A stretch of 64,000 nucleotides of DNA from Bacteroides sp. (GTDB lineage: Bacteria; Bacillota; Clostridia; Lachnospirales; Lachnospiraceae): contig JAMPBO010000014.1 of the NCBI GenBank assembly GCA_023666705.1, forward strand, positions 20,368 through 84,367, in the 5' to 3' direction. Both the position numbers and the translations under genes were made by a program. Positions 1-8,128 of this stretch are shown piece by piece. Under the pieces are notes generated by a model, which worked only from the letters and a program-made list of their open reading frames with translations, had not been told where the DNA came from and ran no database searches. Numbering within the stretch: position 1 is the stretch's first letter; each line of letters begins with the position of its first letter.

Positions 1-519
1 GATAATGAGTTCGATATGATAAGGCTTGGCATTGCCATGTATGGACTTTATCCCTCAGAGGAGGTTGACAAATCGGTTTACATAAAACCTGCGATGATGC
101 TCAAGGCCCATGTGGCACACATAAAAACTGTACCAAAAGGCAGGGGGATAAGCTATGGCTGGACATATGTGACCGACAGACCTACAAGGATAGCAACCAT
201 TACCGCAGGTTATGCGGACGGGTATCCGAGGGCAATGTCAAATATAGGACGTGTCATTATAAATGGAAGGTATGCACCTGTTATAGGCAGGGTATGTATG
301 GACCAGTTTATGGTGGATGTCACGGATATTGACGATGTAAAAGTAAAGGATGAGGTTATACTGATAGGAAGTCAGGGAAAGGCATGTGTGCCGGTGGAGG
401 AGGTAGCCGAACCTGCGGCAAGCTTTAATTATGAGCTTGTATGTAATATCGCAAGGAGAGTACCGAGGGTTTATGTACAATCAGGTGTTGAAGACAAATG
501 CGTAAACTATCTTGTCTAA
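1..519 (+). CDS. alr: Alanine racemase, C-terminal part (5' end outside window)
   Basis: This PLP enzyme converts L- to D-alanine in the cytoplasm for peptidoglycan. The frame is open from base 1, so the start lies upstream; 172 codons are visible, a bit under half of a usual racemase of about 380 residues. The catalytic-tyrosine segment ISYGWTY is at about 142-162 (Tyr codon 154-156), matching the family pattern ISYGxTY that supplies the second catalytic base from the partner subunit. The GYADGYPR and GRVCMDQFMVDVT blocks of the C-terminal beta domain follow. The next gene is a MazF-type toxin, as in many Firmicutes where alr precedes the ndoAI-ndoA pair. Identification is secure; only the missing N-terminal barrel is unseen. 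Confidence 0.96.
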   Translation, partial: DNEFDMIRLGIAMYGLYPSEEVDKSVYIKPAMMLKAHVAHIKTVPKGRGISYGWTYVTDRPTRIATITAGYADGYPRAMSNIGRVIINGRYAPVIGRVCMDQFMVDVTDIDDVKVKDEVILIGSQGKACVPVEEVAEPAASFNYELVCNIARRVPRVYVQSGVEDKCVNYLV

Positions 520-529
520 ATAGGACACT

Positions 530-557
530 TTGTTCCTTTATCGTATGTATATACAAT
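530..557 (+). promoter_or_regulatory. Candidate sigma-A promoter for the MazF-type gene
   Basis: A TTGTTC -35 box at 530-535 and a TACAAT -10 box at 552-557 are separated by 16 bases, in the gap after alr. This would let the toxin gene be transcribed separately from alr. It is judged by eye against the sigma-A consensus only. Confidence 0.5.
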
Positions 558-612
558 CTGATTAGTGGAAATACTTTGAATAGTTAGAAATAACATTGGG
601 AGTGTGAAATAT

Positions 613-954
613 TTGATAATCAGACGAGGCGATATATATTATGCGGATTTAAGACCCGTAATCGGGTCAGAGCAGGGCGGAATACGTCCGGTACTTATTA
701 TACAAAATGAAGCGGGAAATAAACATAGCTCTACAGTTATTATAGCAGCAATTACATCACAATTACACAAGGCAAAGCTTCCAACGCATGTGGAACTTGA
801 TTCAAGGTATTGCGATATAGCCAAGGATTCTGTTATACTGTTAGAGCAGCTAAGAACAATTGACAAGCAAAGACTGAAGGAAAAGGTATGTCATTTGGAA
901 CCGCAAATTATCAAAAGAGTAAATGAGGCACTTAAGGTAAGCCTTGAATTATAA
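613..954 (+). CDS. MazF/NdoA (PemK-type) endoribonuclease toxin, orphan
   Basis: This is a sequence-specific mRNA interferase of the MazF/EndoA fold, 113 residues. The N-terminus [13 protein letters not shown] and the [15 protein letters not shown] block are hallmarks of Firmicute NdoA proteins; the Arg of GIRPVL and the Thr of AAITSQ fit the catalytic pair. I place the start at TTG 613. The GGGAG at 598-602 is about 10 bases from it, while the in-frame GTG at 604 sits almost on the GGGAG, and family members begin exactly here. In B. subtilis the antitoxin NdoAI is encoded between alr and ndoA. Here the 93 bases between the genes hold no usable reading frame, so no adjacent antitoxin is visible. 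The toxin may be paired with a distant antitoxin or domesticated. Confidence 0.9.
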   Translation: MIIRRGDIYYADLRPVIGSEQGGIRPVLIIQNEAGNKHSSTVIIAAITSQLHKAKLPTHVELDSRYCDIAKDSVILLEQLRTIDKQRLKEKVCHLEPQIIKRVNEALKVSLEL

Positions 955-969
955 TAAAGGAGAAGAAAT

Positions 970-1812
970 ATGTCCCAAAGTGGTCCCGGAAGCTTAAAGA
1001 AATTATTTACAAAAAAGGTAAATGAGGAAAAGGTTGAGGAAGAAATTCTTTCCATGATTGAGGAAGGCTATGAACAGGGCGTTATAGAAGACAGCGAGGT
1101 AGAAATGATATCCAACATCTTTGAATTTGGTGACAAGGACGCCAAGGATATTATGACAAGCCGTCAGAAAATCATGGCAATGGAAAATACCATTACGGTT
1201 GATGAAGCACTAAAATATGCACTGGAGAATTCATTTTCCAGATATCCCGTATATGAGGAGGACATAGACAACGTTGTCGGTGTCATACATTTAAAGGATT
1301 TAATTGCAGCGTATCTTGAAAACCGTGATGCACAGGTAACGACGGTAATGGATGCTCCGATATTTATTCATCCCACATTTAACATATCAAAGCTGCTTCA
1401 GAAGATGCAGACGGAAAAGATACATATGGCAATTGTTGTTGATGAATATGGGCAGACGGAAGGCTTGGTTGCGATGGAGGATATTATTGAGGAGATAGTC
1501 GGTAATATACTCGATGAGCACGATGACGAGGAAGAGCCGCATATCCGTCAGCTTAAGGATGGCAGGATGATTGTTCAGGGAACGGCTTCCCTGGATGAGC
1601 TTGCGGACATTATGGAGATAGAATTTCCGGATGAGGATATCGAAACCTTAAACGGATTTTTGCTCTATAAGCTGGGACGGCTTCCTGTGGAGCACGAAAA
1701 AACAGAAATTATTTATGAAGGATATAAATTTACACCTTTAAAAATATGTGATAAAATGATTACTCTTACTAAAATTGAGAAATCACAGGAAGAAAAAGAG
1801 GATAAGGAGTAG
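970..1812 (+). CDS. CBS-pair/CorC_HlyC domain protein (hemolysin-family, soluble form)
   Basis: This 280-residue protein has an acidic N-terminal helix, two CBS domains (about residues 60-120 and 125-185, with the [22 protein letters not shown] signature region) and a C-terminal CorC_HlyC domain (about 195-270). The N-terminal DUF21 membrane domain of larger CNNM/CorB-like proteins is absent, so it resembles CorC/TlyC, a cytosolic adenine-nucleotide-sensing partner of Mg/Co transport. The actual substrate or partner cannot be told from sequence. A strong AAAGGAGAAG ribosome binding site precedes ATG 970. It starts 15 bases after the toxin gene and ends 5 bases before the YebC gene, so co-transcription is likely. 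Confidence 0.88.
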   Translation: MSQSGPGSLKKLFTKKVNEEKVEEEILSMIEEGYEQGVIEDSEVEMISNIFEFGDKDAKDIMTSRQKIMAMENTITVDEALKYALENSFSRYPVYEEDIDNVVGVIHLKDLIAAYLENRDAQVTTVMDAPIFIHPTFNISKLLQKMQTEKIHMAIVVDEYGQTEGLVAMEDIIEEIVGNILDEHDDEEEPHIRQLKDGRMIVQGTASLDELADIMEIEFPDEDIETLNGFLLYKLGRLPVEHEKTEIIYEGYKFTPLKICDKMITLTKIEKSQEEKEDKE

Positions 1813-1817
1813 GGAAA

Positions 1818-2546
1818 ATGTCAGGACATTCAAAATTTGCAAACATCAAGCATAAGAAGGAAAAAAATGATGCGGCGAAAGGAAAAATTTTTACAATCAT
1901 AGGCAGAGAGCTGGCGGTAGCCGTTAAGGAGGGAGGACCTGACCCTGCAAACAACAGCAAGCTTCGCGATGTGATAGCAAAGGCAAAGGCAAACAATATG
2001 CCAAATGATACGATAGACAGAGGCATCAAGAAGGCAGCAGGCGATGCAGGCTCCGTAAATTATGTTTCCATTACATATGAAGGATACGGACCAAGCGGAA
2101 CGGCAATTATCGTAAATGCACTTACGGATAACAAAAACAGGACTGCATCAAATGTGAGAAATGCATTTACAAAGGGCGGCGGCAATGTAGGAACAACAGG
2201 CTGCGTGTCATATATGTTCGATGAGAAGGGGCAGATTATCATAGATAAGCAGGAATGTGACATGGACCCTGACGAGCTTATGATGCTTGCCTTGGATGCA
2301 GGTGCGGAGGACTTTGCAGACGAGGAGGACAGCTATGAGATTATTACGGCACCTGCTGATTTTACGGCTGTAAGAGAGGTACTCGAAAAAGAAGGCATAG
2401 CCATGGCAGAGGCAGAGGTGACAATGATACCACAAAACTATGTTGCTCTTACGAGTGAAGAAGATATTAAAAAAATGACGAGAATACTTGATATGCTTGA
2501 TGAGGATGACGATGTTCAAAGTGTATATCATAATTGGGATGAATAA
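1818..2546 (+). CDS. YebC/PmpR/TACO1-family protein
   Basis: This 242-residue protein matches the family length and opens with the near-invariant [25 protein letters not shown]. The central [17 protein letters not shown] and [13 protein letters not shown] blocks are also typical. Family members bind DNA as regulators or, as shown more recently for some bacterial and mitochondrial members, help ribosomes through polyproline-like stalls. Which role applies here is not decidable from sequence. It belongs to the same apparent operon as the CBS-domain gene 5 bases upstream and is followed 2 bases later by an unknown membrane protein gene. Confidence 0.95.
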   Translation: MSGHSKFANIKHKKEKNDAAKGKIFTIIGRELAVAVKEGGPDPANNSKLRDVIAKAKANNMPNDTIDRGIKKAAGDAGSVNYVSITYEGYGPSGTAIIVNALTDNKNRTASNVRNAFTKGGGNVGTTGCVSYMFDEKGQIIIDKQECDMDPDELMMLALDAGAEDFADEEDSYEIITAPADFTAVREVLEKEGIAMAEAEVTMIPQNYVALTSEEDIKKMTRILDMLDEDDDVQSVYHNWDE

Positions 2547-2548
2547 GT

Positions 2549-3478
2549 ATGGGATTAATAATATGTTTTTTTATCGTGTATAATTTAATATTAAAAAACA
2601 ATCCACGGGCATATAAGTCGGTCCAGGATAAGTTTGGCAAGCTGGTTACTGCAATTGTTGTTATCAGCATCCTAACCTCCATCGGTGTTCCGCAGTTTTT
2701 CTTTACATCTTTGCTGCTTGTTGTACCGCTTATCGCTGTGTTTGGCGTATTCGGACTTCCGTTTTACCTGATTTATACTTTGTTAAAGGGACTTGGAATT
2801 ATCAGTGACAAAAGTAAGGGACTTCAAAATGAAGCGGACAGGCGGCGGTATGAATATGAAATGAATGAAGCTCAGGGTAGAAAAAGGAAAAAGGGCAAGG
2901 GCTTTTCGCTTACGGGACTTACAAGGTCATATCCAAAGCGGTGTAAGATTGTGAATAAGTTCAGTAAAAAATACAATTTGAATCTTACCGATCAGGAAAT
3001 TGAACGTATCGTTGATGCGTCCTACATGTCCTTTTCATGGGAGCGGGAAGTATACGATATGTCTCTGGAGTATGATGTAATATCCCAGTGGTATAACCGT
3101 GATACAGGCTGGCTTCGGGCATATTTCAGGGTGTTTCCGATACAGTCGGTTTCATCGGATTTTGACAGACAAAGAGCAATCTGTCTGGATGTATTCAGGC
3201 AGGTGTTCAGTGATTTAAATCCAAGCAGCTTTTACACCATTGATGAGTGCGTGGATGCCATAAATGACAAATACCTTACGGCATTTGATGAGACAACATT
3301 TATGATAGCCTACCGGTTTTTGGAGGCAAACAAGATACATATAGATTTACCGTCACAGCAGGTAATCAAGGGCGGCTCCGAATTGGAACGCCTGATGAGT
3401 AAATATGATGATTCTACAGATGCGTTTACAGGGCAGGAAAGTAATCCGGTGTCAGGGCAGACAAGGCTTGGAATATAA
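2549..3478 (+). CDS. Unrecognised membrane protein with soluble C-terminal region
   Basis: I do not recognise the family. The 309-residue product starts with a hydrophobic segment (residues 2-15) and has a longer hydrophobic block at about 30-75 that could make two further membrane spans. A basic linker (EAQGRKRKKGKGF, about 105-120) leads to a soluble region of about 190 residues. That region has a regular helical look, an aromatic-rich core and a Ser/Gly-rich tail. The start ATG 2549 lies 2 bases after the yebC stop with only a weak ribosome binding site, so translational coupling is likely. It ends in front of a bidirectional terminator facing the C11 protease gene. Confidence 0.7.
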   Translation: MGLIICFFIVYNLILKNNPRAYKSVQDKFGKLVTAIVVISILTSIGVPQFFFTSLLLVVPLIAVFGVFGLPFYLIYTLLKGLGIISDKSKGLQNEADRRRYEYEMNEAQGRKRKKGKGFSLTGLTRSYPKRCKIVNKFSKKYNLNLTDQEIERIVDASYMSFSWEREVYDMSLEYDVISQWYNRDTGWLRAYFRVFPIQSVSSDFDRQRAICLDVFRQVFSDLNPSSFYTIDECVDAINDKYLTAFDETTFMIAYRFLEANKIHIDLPSQQVIKGGSELERLMSKYDDSTDAFTGQESNPVSGQTRLGI

Positions 3479-3530
3479 AAAACTGCTTAATGACATTACA
3501 AATTGATTCTTAATTCATACAATATTAACA

Positions 3531-3587
3531 AAAACCGTTTGAAGACGCCGGCACTTAGGTTGTCGACGTATTCAAACGGTTTTTTTA
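3531..3587 (+). terminator. Bidirectional intrinsic terminator
   Basis: A 13-base perfect inverted repeat (AAAACCGTTTGAA at 3531-3543 and its complement at 3571-3583) closes a 27-base loop and runs into seven T residues. The complementary A-rich flank on the left gives a U-run for transcripts coming from the other side. It lies between the convergent genes 2549-3478 and 3636-6005. Confidence 0.85.
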
Positions 3588-3625
3588 TTGTACAACGGAC
3601 GATTTTCAAAAGACAGAGCTTTGCA
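3587..3625 (+). repeat. Right-end remnant of the dispersed GCAAAAC inverted-repeat element
   Basis: The segment matches the right terminus of the full copies at 15004-15195 and 41818-42006: ATTGTACAACGGA, then AAAAG after a short spacer, then TTTGC. Spacing of these blocks is kept. The left half and interior are not recognisable here. Confidence 0.55.
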
Positions 3626-3635
3626 AGTTCTGTTT

Positions 3636-6005
3636 TTATTGCAGTCTTACGAGGTTTGAACAGTGGCGGTTTCCCTGTATATCCTCAAATATGAACATTC
3701 CATAATATGGAATACCATCAATCATATCCCCTGAAACAGTTGAAAATCCATCTGATACAGGCTGGGTATTGTAATGAAGTACAAGGTCGTTCCAGTCAGC
3801 CTCATTCAGGGTTGTTAAATCTTCCTCAGATGTAAATTCGTGGGAGAGGGAGCCAAATGCAATATTCTTGTAATCATTTGGATTTATTTCATATCGCTCA
3901 GGAAATAAATTTGTTGTATCCCCTGATGCAATATTTGCAATTGGATATGTACCAAGCAGCTTTCCGCCTGGGTTTTCGTCGGATACATCCATCACAAAAT
4001 ATGCGTACATTGCATCTTCTTCCTGAATATCCTCATTGAAAAGAATACTGGAAAGCAAATATCTTGTGTAGGTATCTGTTTTTTCCTGAATGGTGTACAT
4101 TACCTCATATTGCTCCGACGTTGCATTATTTTGCATGTAAATAATTTTCCCGTCAAAGTTCGCAGTTGCAGCTCCGTCGGAATTGATTGACACATCATTT
4201 CCCATTGCAACAAACATATAATTGGATGGATTATCCGTGTCGGTTCTTGATATGACAAAGTAGGCATTCTCACAGCATGCCTGCTGCTCGGGCGTAAGTG
4301 TTAAGGAAAAGGTCATGTCACTGTTTGCCTGAGGCACCATGGATGCTATATCCCATTCGGCGGAAATTGTGTCTGTTCCCGTGAGCAGCTGTGAAAATGA
4401 GGTTATGTAAGCAGTGTAGTTCGGTGCAAATCCAAAGCTCATATAGGTTGGAATGAAAATGCTTGTGTACTCCTTGGAATTATAAGGATGATAAATGGAT
4501 ACACCATTCGCATTTAATTCATTGCTCTTACTGTAAACGACAAGCTCATCAATTGCATACGTTAAGGCAATTGCCTCGTCAGGATGAAGTGTTTTCAGCT
4601 TCAGGGACAAATCCTTCAAGTCAATTATGTCATATGAGTATCCGCCTGTATATTCCGAAGCAATTTCCTTTGATGTGGCACGTATGTGTGAATAGATTCC
4701 ATAGCTGTCTGCATCAAACTTTGCGTTGACTTTATCGTATAGGTTGTCCAGTGCCTCCTCGACTGCATCCACCTTGCTTAAATCCATAACGGACAGTGTG
4801 ACATTTGAGTAGGAGAACGGAACACTGTTAAAGGTTGCCTCACAATAATCAATATAGGTGTCAACGATGATTTCTCCAATTTCGGCACCGTCTGATAGGT
4901 CCTGTATATCGTCGATAAAGCTGTAATCCCATCCCCATCCGGGTTCTGATTCCTGTGATGCAATCATATAGTTGGCATACTTTGCAAGGGTATCGGCTGT
5001 TTCGATTCCTGCCATGAGACATGCGTCAAAGCCAATCCATTCAAGCTTATTATCAGCGGAAAATGGACTGTCGGAAAATGCCTCGTCAAGCTCGTCCAAG
5101 GTAAGACAGTCACCTGATATTTCATCATAGCCGTATCCGAGCAATGCTCCGCCACCATGATTCCATAATATAAGTGCAAATTGGTCGGCAGGATAATTTT
5201 CATAGCCGAATTGCAGGAAATTGGATAATGTATCAGCATCACCCATATTTTTTTGCTCCATACTTTGAAGCTCGACAAGGTCGCCGTCCGACACGATATG
5301 GATGGAGTTGTTGTCATCAGATATCCTGCTGTTGTGCCAATCACTGCAGCCGCCTGTGTATATGAGGAGATTGATTTTGTCGTCGTCAAAATCAGACGAT
5401 AGTATTTCCTCGAAATCACTGCTTGCGGCATTATATTCGCTCTCAAGATCAGAACCGACAACATACATCATAATTGTTTTATTGCCGGAAGCGTGTACAG
5501 GAGTTTGTACTTCGGTTGAAGGTCCGTCCGTTTTTTCTTCTGTTGTCTGAACGATGGAAGGCTCGTCTGTTGTCGTCTTATCCTTCGTGTAGTCGGTATA
5601 TGTATTTGCCTTTATGATGCAGATGGTTACAATAATTGCAACAATAACTGCAACCCCAATGCCTATAAAAAGGGGTGCTTTATTTTTCGCCTTTTTTGCA
5701 TTATATTTCATTGCTGGCTGCTGTTGATATGGCTGCCCTGAATGATATTGCATATATGGTTGGACATGCTGCTGAGGCATCTGATTCATTTGTGGTTGAA
5801 CGTGCTGCTGAGGCATCTGGTTCATTTGCGGTTGGATGTGTTGCTGGGGCATCTGGTTCATTTGCGGTTGGACGTGCTGCTGGGGCATCTGGTTCATTTG
5901 CGGTTGAATATTTTGTGGTGGCGTTGGTGAGACAGGTGCATGCCATCCGCATATAGGGCAGATACCGTCAGGACCAAGCTCATGACCGCAATCATCACAA
6001 TACAT
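3636..6005 (-). CDS. Clostripain-family (C11) cysteine protease, zinc-ribbon and membrane anchored
   Basis: This 789-residue protein is modular. Residues 1-22 form a zinc ribbon (CDDCG ... CPICG). Residues about 30-85 are Pro/Gln/Met-rich tandem 12-residue repeats. A single membrane span lies at about 107-130, then a Thr-rich linker, then a peptidase C11 domain. The catalytic dyad is visible as His283 in NHGGG and Cys329 in FDACLMAG, as in clostripain. About 350 further residues form a beta-rich C-terminal region without a family I can name. Topology suggests a cytoplasmic zinc ribbon and an extracellular protease. I start at the ATG whose complement is 6003-6005, because GGAGAC sits just upstream and the ribbon begins there; the frame stays open upstream but has no such site. 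Specificity for basic P1 residues is family knowledge, not proven here. Confidence 0.88.
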   Translation of the reverse strand: MYCDDCGHELGPDGICPICGWHAPVSPTPPQNIQPQMNQMPQQHVQPQMNQMPQQHIQPQMNQMPQQHVQPQMNQMPQQHVQPYMQYHSGQPYQQQPAMKYNAKKAKNKAPLFIGIGVAVIVAIIVTICIIKANTYTDYTKDKTTTDEPSIVQTTEEKTDGPSTEVQTPVHASGNKTIMMYVVGSDLESEYNAASSDFEEILSSDFDDDKINLLIYTGGCSDWHNSRISDDNNSIHIVSDGDLVELQSMEQKNMGDADTLSNFLQFGYENYPADQFALILWNHGGGALLGYGYDEISGDCLTLDELDEAFSDSPFSADNKLEWIGFDACLMAGIETADTLAKYANYMIASQESEPGWGWDYSFIDDIQDLSDGAEIGEIIVDTYIDYCEATFNSVPFSYSNVTLSVMDLSKVDAVEEALDNLYDKVNAKFDADSYGIYSHIRATSKEIASEYTGGYSYDIIDLKDLSLKLKTLHPDEAIALTYAIDELVVYSKSNELNANGVSIYHPYNSKEYTSIFIPTYMSFGFAPNYTAYITSFSQLLTGTDTISAEWDIASMVPQANSDMTFSLTLTPEQQACCENAYFVISRTDTDNPSNYMFVAMGNDVSINSDGAATANFDGKIIYMQNNATSEQYEVMYTIQEKTDTYTRYLLSSILFNEDIQEEDAMYAYFVMDVSDENPGGKLLGTYPIANIASGDTTNLFPERYEINPNDYKNIAFGSLSHEFTSEEDLTTLNEADWNDLVLHYNTQPVSDGFSTVSGDMIDGIPYYGMFIFEDIQGNRHCSNLVRLQ
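5758..5905 (-). repeat. Four tandem 36-bp coding repeats in the C11 protease gene
   Basis: Units begin at 5758, 5794, 5830 and 5866, with a fifth partial unit at 5902, giving an exact 36-base period. Each encodes 12 residues of the type QPQMNQMPQQHV. The units differ by only a few bases, so copy number may vary between strains by slippage. Confidence 0.95.
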
Positions 6006-6108
6006 ATTGGTGTCTCCTTTCATTTTGCCCAGACAGTAAAAATTGTCTGAGGTAATGGGTTGTCTCCTGTAGGGAATTTGCTGGTTGCAGCCAGCATAAT
6101 CATAGTTC

Positions 6109-6114
6109 ATTATA
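6109..6114 (-). promoter_or_regulatory. Candidate -10 box for the C11 protease gene
   Basis: TATAAT is read on the minus strand about 100 bases upstream of the chosen start; the -35 region is only AT-rich. The leader between them holds two small hairpins (CAGACA/TGTCTG at 6031-6050 and GCTGG/CCAGC near 6080-6095). No known riboswitch pattern is recognised there. Confidence 0.4.
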
Positions 6115-6206
6115 TCATAAGAAATAAGAAAAATATACATGTAGTGTATTAGAAAAAATTGCAAATAAGAAATGGTTGCAAAAAATGTATCCGATTTAGG
6201 AAATGA

Positions 6207-6235
6207 TTGACAATTTTTAGTTTTCTTGTTAAAGT
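6207..6235 (+). promoter_or_regulatory. Sigma-A promoter of the fluoride-responsive antiporter gene
   Basis: A perfect TTGACA at 6207-6212 is followed after 17 bases by TAAAGT (6230-6235). Transcription would start at about 6241, exactly where the riboswitch aptamer begins. Confidence 0.8.
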
Positions 6236-6240
6236 ATAGC

Positions 6241-6300
6241 AAGGGAATGAAGTTCTCCCTTGGGAAACCAAAACCGCTTTTATTAAGCTGATGACTTCTG
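6241..6300 (+). promoter_or_regulatory. Fluoride riboswitch (crcB motif) aptamer
   Basis: The 60 bases show the whole crcB-motif layout. The first hairpin has stem GGGA/TCCC (6243-6259) with AATGAAGTTC in the loop. A single-stranded AAACCGC block and a second short stem (GCTT/AAGC) follow, then GCTGATGACTTCTG (6287-6300). The loop bases GAAGT can pair with ACTTC to form the long-range pseudoknot that builds the fluoride/Mg pocket. Fluoride riboswitches are known to precede CrcB/Fluc channels, CLC-F transporters and Na+/H+-type antiporters, and the gene here is a cation:proton antiporter. The call rests on reading the motif by eye, but primary and secondary structure both agree. Confidence 0.92.
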
Positions 6301-6340
6301 TGATTATAGTAATCGCAGGAGACATTGGCTTTTTCTTTTT
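6287..6340 (+). terminator. Riboswitch-controlled intrinsic terminator (expression platform)
   Basis: A 20-base-pair stem (6287-6306 with 6310-6329, three-base loop, one mismatch and several G-U pairs) is followed by TTTTTCTTTTT. Its left arm is the aptamer's own 3' strand GCTGATGACTTCTG. Ligand-stabilised aptamer and terminator therefore exclude each other. The prediction is a fluoride-ON switch: without fluoride the RNA ends here, with fluoride it reads into the antiporter gene, whose AAGGAGG site starts one base later. Confidence 0.9.
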
Positions 6341-6354
6341 AAGGAGGATTATTT

Positions 6355-7554
6355 ATGTTGACATCACTTGCACTCATTTTTCTTGTAGGTCTTGCTATGG
6401 CATCTATCTGCCAAAAACTGAAGCTTCCACGCATTATCGGTATGCTGGTTACGGGAGTCATTTTAGGACCATATGCCCTTAACCTTTTGGATACTTCAGT
6501 TTTGGGTATATCTGCTGATTTGCGGCAGATGGCTTTGGTGATTATTTTAATTAAAGCAGGCTTGTCATTAAATATCAGTGATTTGAAGAAAGTGGGACGT
6601 CCAGCGATATTGATGTCGTTTGTACCCGCAGTTTTTGAGATATTGGCATTTGTTCTGCTTGCACCGTTTGTACTTGGAATACCATTGCTTGATGCCGCTA
6701 TTATGGGTGCAGTTCTCGGTGCAGTCTCCCCTGCGGTTGTTGTTCCAAGAATGGTCCAGCTTATGGAAACAAAATATGGAACGAAAAAAGGGATTCCACA
6801 GCTTATTTTGGCTGGAGCGTCCCTGGATGATGTTTTTGTTATTGTACTATTTTCTACTTTTGTCGGAATGGCACAGGGAAATTCGGTAAACATGGCAGCG
6901 TTTGCCAACATTCCAATTTCAATTATCTTAGGGATTTTTATCGGGGCAGTTGTGGGTCTTTTATTGTCTGCTTTTTTTGAAGCCCAATATGCACATGAGC
7001 ATCATATTCGAAACAGCATGAAGGTTATTATTGTCCTTGGCACAGCTTTTTTGTTAATTGCACTGGAAGAATGGGCAAAGAATGTCATCCCTGTTTCAGG
7101 TCTTCTTGCAGTTATGGGTATGGCTTGTATGCTGCAGATAAAAAGTGCTGCATCGGTTTCCAGGCGTCTTTCTGAAAAATTTGGAAAGCTATGGATTGCT
7201 GCAGAGGTAATTTTGTTTGTGCTTGTGGGAGCGGCTGTGGATATCCGTTACACCTTGGAGGCAGGACTTGGAGCTGTTCTTATGATTTTTATTTCGCTTA
7301 TATTCCGGTCTACCGGTGTTTTGTTATGTCTGATAGGAACAAAGCTTAATTTAAAGGAAAAGGTATTTTGTGTCATAGCGTATCTGCCGAAGGCTACGGT
7401 TCAGGCTGCCATCGGTTCTGTTCCATTATCTTTAGGCTTGCCATGCGGTAATATTGTTTTGTCGGTAGCGGTATTATCAATCATTATTACTGCTCCGTTA
7501 GGTGCATTTGGTATTGACATGTCATATCAACATTTATTGGAGAAAGAAACATAA
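6355..7554 (+). CDS. Cation:proton antiporter (CPA family), fluoride-riboswitch controlled
   Basis: This 399-residue polytopic membrane protein has about 12 predicted spans, starting directly with a hydrophobic helix. Features of the CPA/NhaP-Kef transmembrane domain are present: MLVTGVILGPYAL near the N-terminus, a discontinuous helix region around AVLGAVSPAVVVPRM, and ASLDDVFVIVLFS carrying the paired acidic residues expected at the ion site. There is no C-terminal TrkA-N or USP domain, unlike full-length Kef. AAGGAGG at 6341-6347 precedes ATG 6355. The fluoride riboswitch upstream suggests that it relieves fluoride stress, by exporting fluoride or by restoring ion and proton balance; the transported ion is not proven. 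No clear terminator follows, and the next gene has its own promoter. Confidence 0.88.
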   Translation: MLTSLALIFLVGLAMASICQKLKLPRIIGMLVTGVILGPYALNLLDTSVLGISADLRQMALVIILIKAGLSLNISDLKKVGRPAILMSFVPAVFEILAFVLLAPFVLGIPLLDAAIMGAVLGAVSPAVVVPRMVQLMETKYGTKKGIPQLILAGASLDDVFVIVLFSTFVGMAQGNSVNMAAFANIPISIILGIFIGAVVGLLLSAFFEAQYAHEHHIRNSMKVIIVLGTAFLLIALEEWAKNVIPVSGLLAVMGMACMLQIKSAASVSRRLSEKFGKLWIAAEVILFVLVGAAVDIRYTLEAGLGAVLMIFISLIFRSTGVLLCLIGTKLNLKEKVFCVIAYLPKATVQAAIGSVPLSLGLPCGNIVLSVAVLSIIITAPLGAFGIDMSYQHLLEKET

Positions 7555-7581
7555 AAATACCAAAAATAAAGTAGACTTAAG

Positions 7582-7610
7582 TTGTTATTTGCCGATATGC
7601 GTGTTACAAT
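7582..7610 (+). promoter_or_regulatory. Sigma-A promoter upstream of dtd
   Basis: TTGTTA at 7582-7587 and TACAAT at 7605-7610 are 17 bases apart. This places the dtd-MoxR-DUF58 genes under their own promoter, separate from the riboswitch unit. Confidence 0.65.
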
Positions 7611-7672
7611 AATTCAAGTTATTTTATAACCAAAACAGGAGCGGCAAATCCGTTTTAATAAAGGAGAAGAAA

Positions 7673-8119
7673 ATGAAACTTGTTATTCAAAGAGTAAAGC
7701 AGGCAGAGGTTAAGGTAGATGGCAGCCAAATCGGACATATTGGACAGGGACTTTTAGTGCTTCTTGGTGTGGGCAAAGGGGATACAAGGGATATGGTTGA
7801 TAAATATGTGGACAAGCTGATAAAGCTTAGAATATTTGCCGATGAAGACGGAAAAACTAATCTGAGTGTTGCGGATATTCAGGGAGAAATTATGGTTGTT
7901 TCACAGTTTACCCTTTACGCTGACTGCAAAAAGGGAAACAGACCAAGCTTTGTGTATGCGGCGGAGCCTGCACTTGCAGAAGAACTATACGAATATTTTA
8001 AAGATAAGGTTAAGGAACGGTACGGCAGTGTGGCATGTGGGGAGTTTGGTGCAGGTATGGAGGTAAGCTTACAAAATGACGGTCCATTTACAATTGTGTG
8101 GGACAGCAGGGACTGGTAG
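7673..8119 (+). CDS. dtd: D-aminoacyl-tRNA deacylase
   Basis: This 148-residue cytoplasmic enzyme hydrolyses D-aminoacyl-tRNAs, including D-Tyr-tRNA and Gly-tRNA(Ala), to protect translation. The active-site motifs are present: [17 protein letters not shown] in the middle and [11 protein letters not shown] at the C-terminus. The family's Gly-cisPro motif is normally GPVT, so GPFT is a mild deviation. Length is normal. AAAGGAGAAG precedes ATG 7673. The gene leads an apparent operon with the MoxR and DUF58 genes, 9 bases apart, though no functional link is obvious. Confidence 0.96.
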   Translation: MKLVIQRVKQAEVKVDGSQIGHIGQGLLVLLGVGKGDTRDMVDKYVDKLIKLRIFADEDGKTNLSVADIQGEIMVVSQFTLYADCKKGNRPSFVYAAEPALAEELYEYFKDKVKERYGSVACGEFGAGMEVSLQNDGPFTIVWDSRDW

Positions 8120-8128
8120 GAGGTACAT

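Noticed and set aside
3503..3694. 63-codon frame between the unknown membrane gene and the C11 protease
   Set aside because: It runs through the terminator stem and the end of the protease gene, and has no plausible ribosome binding site.
5758..5905. Possible CRISPR-like array (36-bp repeats)
   Set aside because: The units are contiguous with no spacers, keep codon phase and encode a regular peptide repeat inside the protease.
5675..5956. Plus-strand frame opposite the protease repeats
   Set aside because: Its repeated Ala/Gly/Ser-rich product is a by-product of the minus-strand coding repeats.
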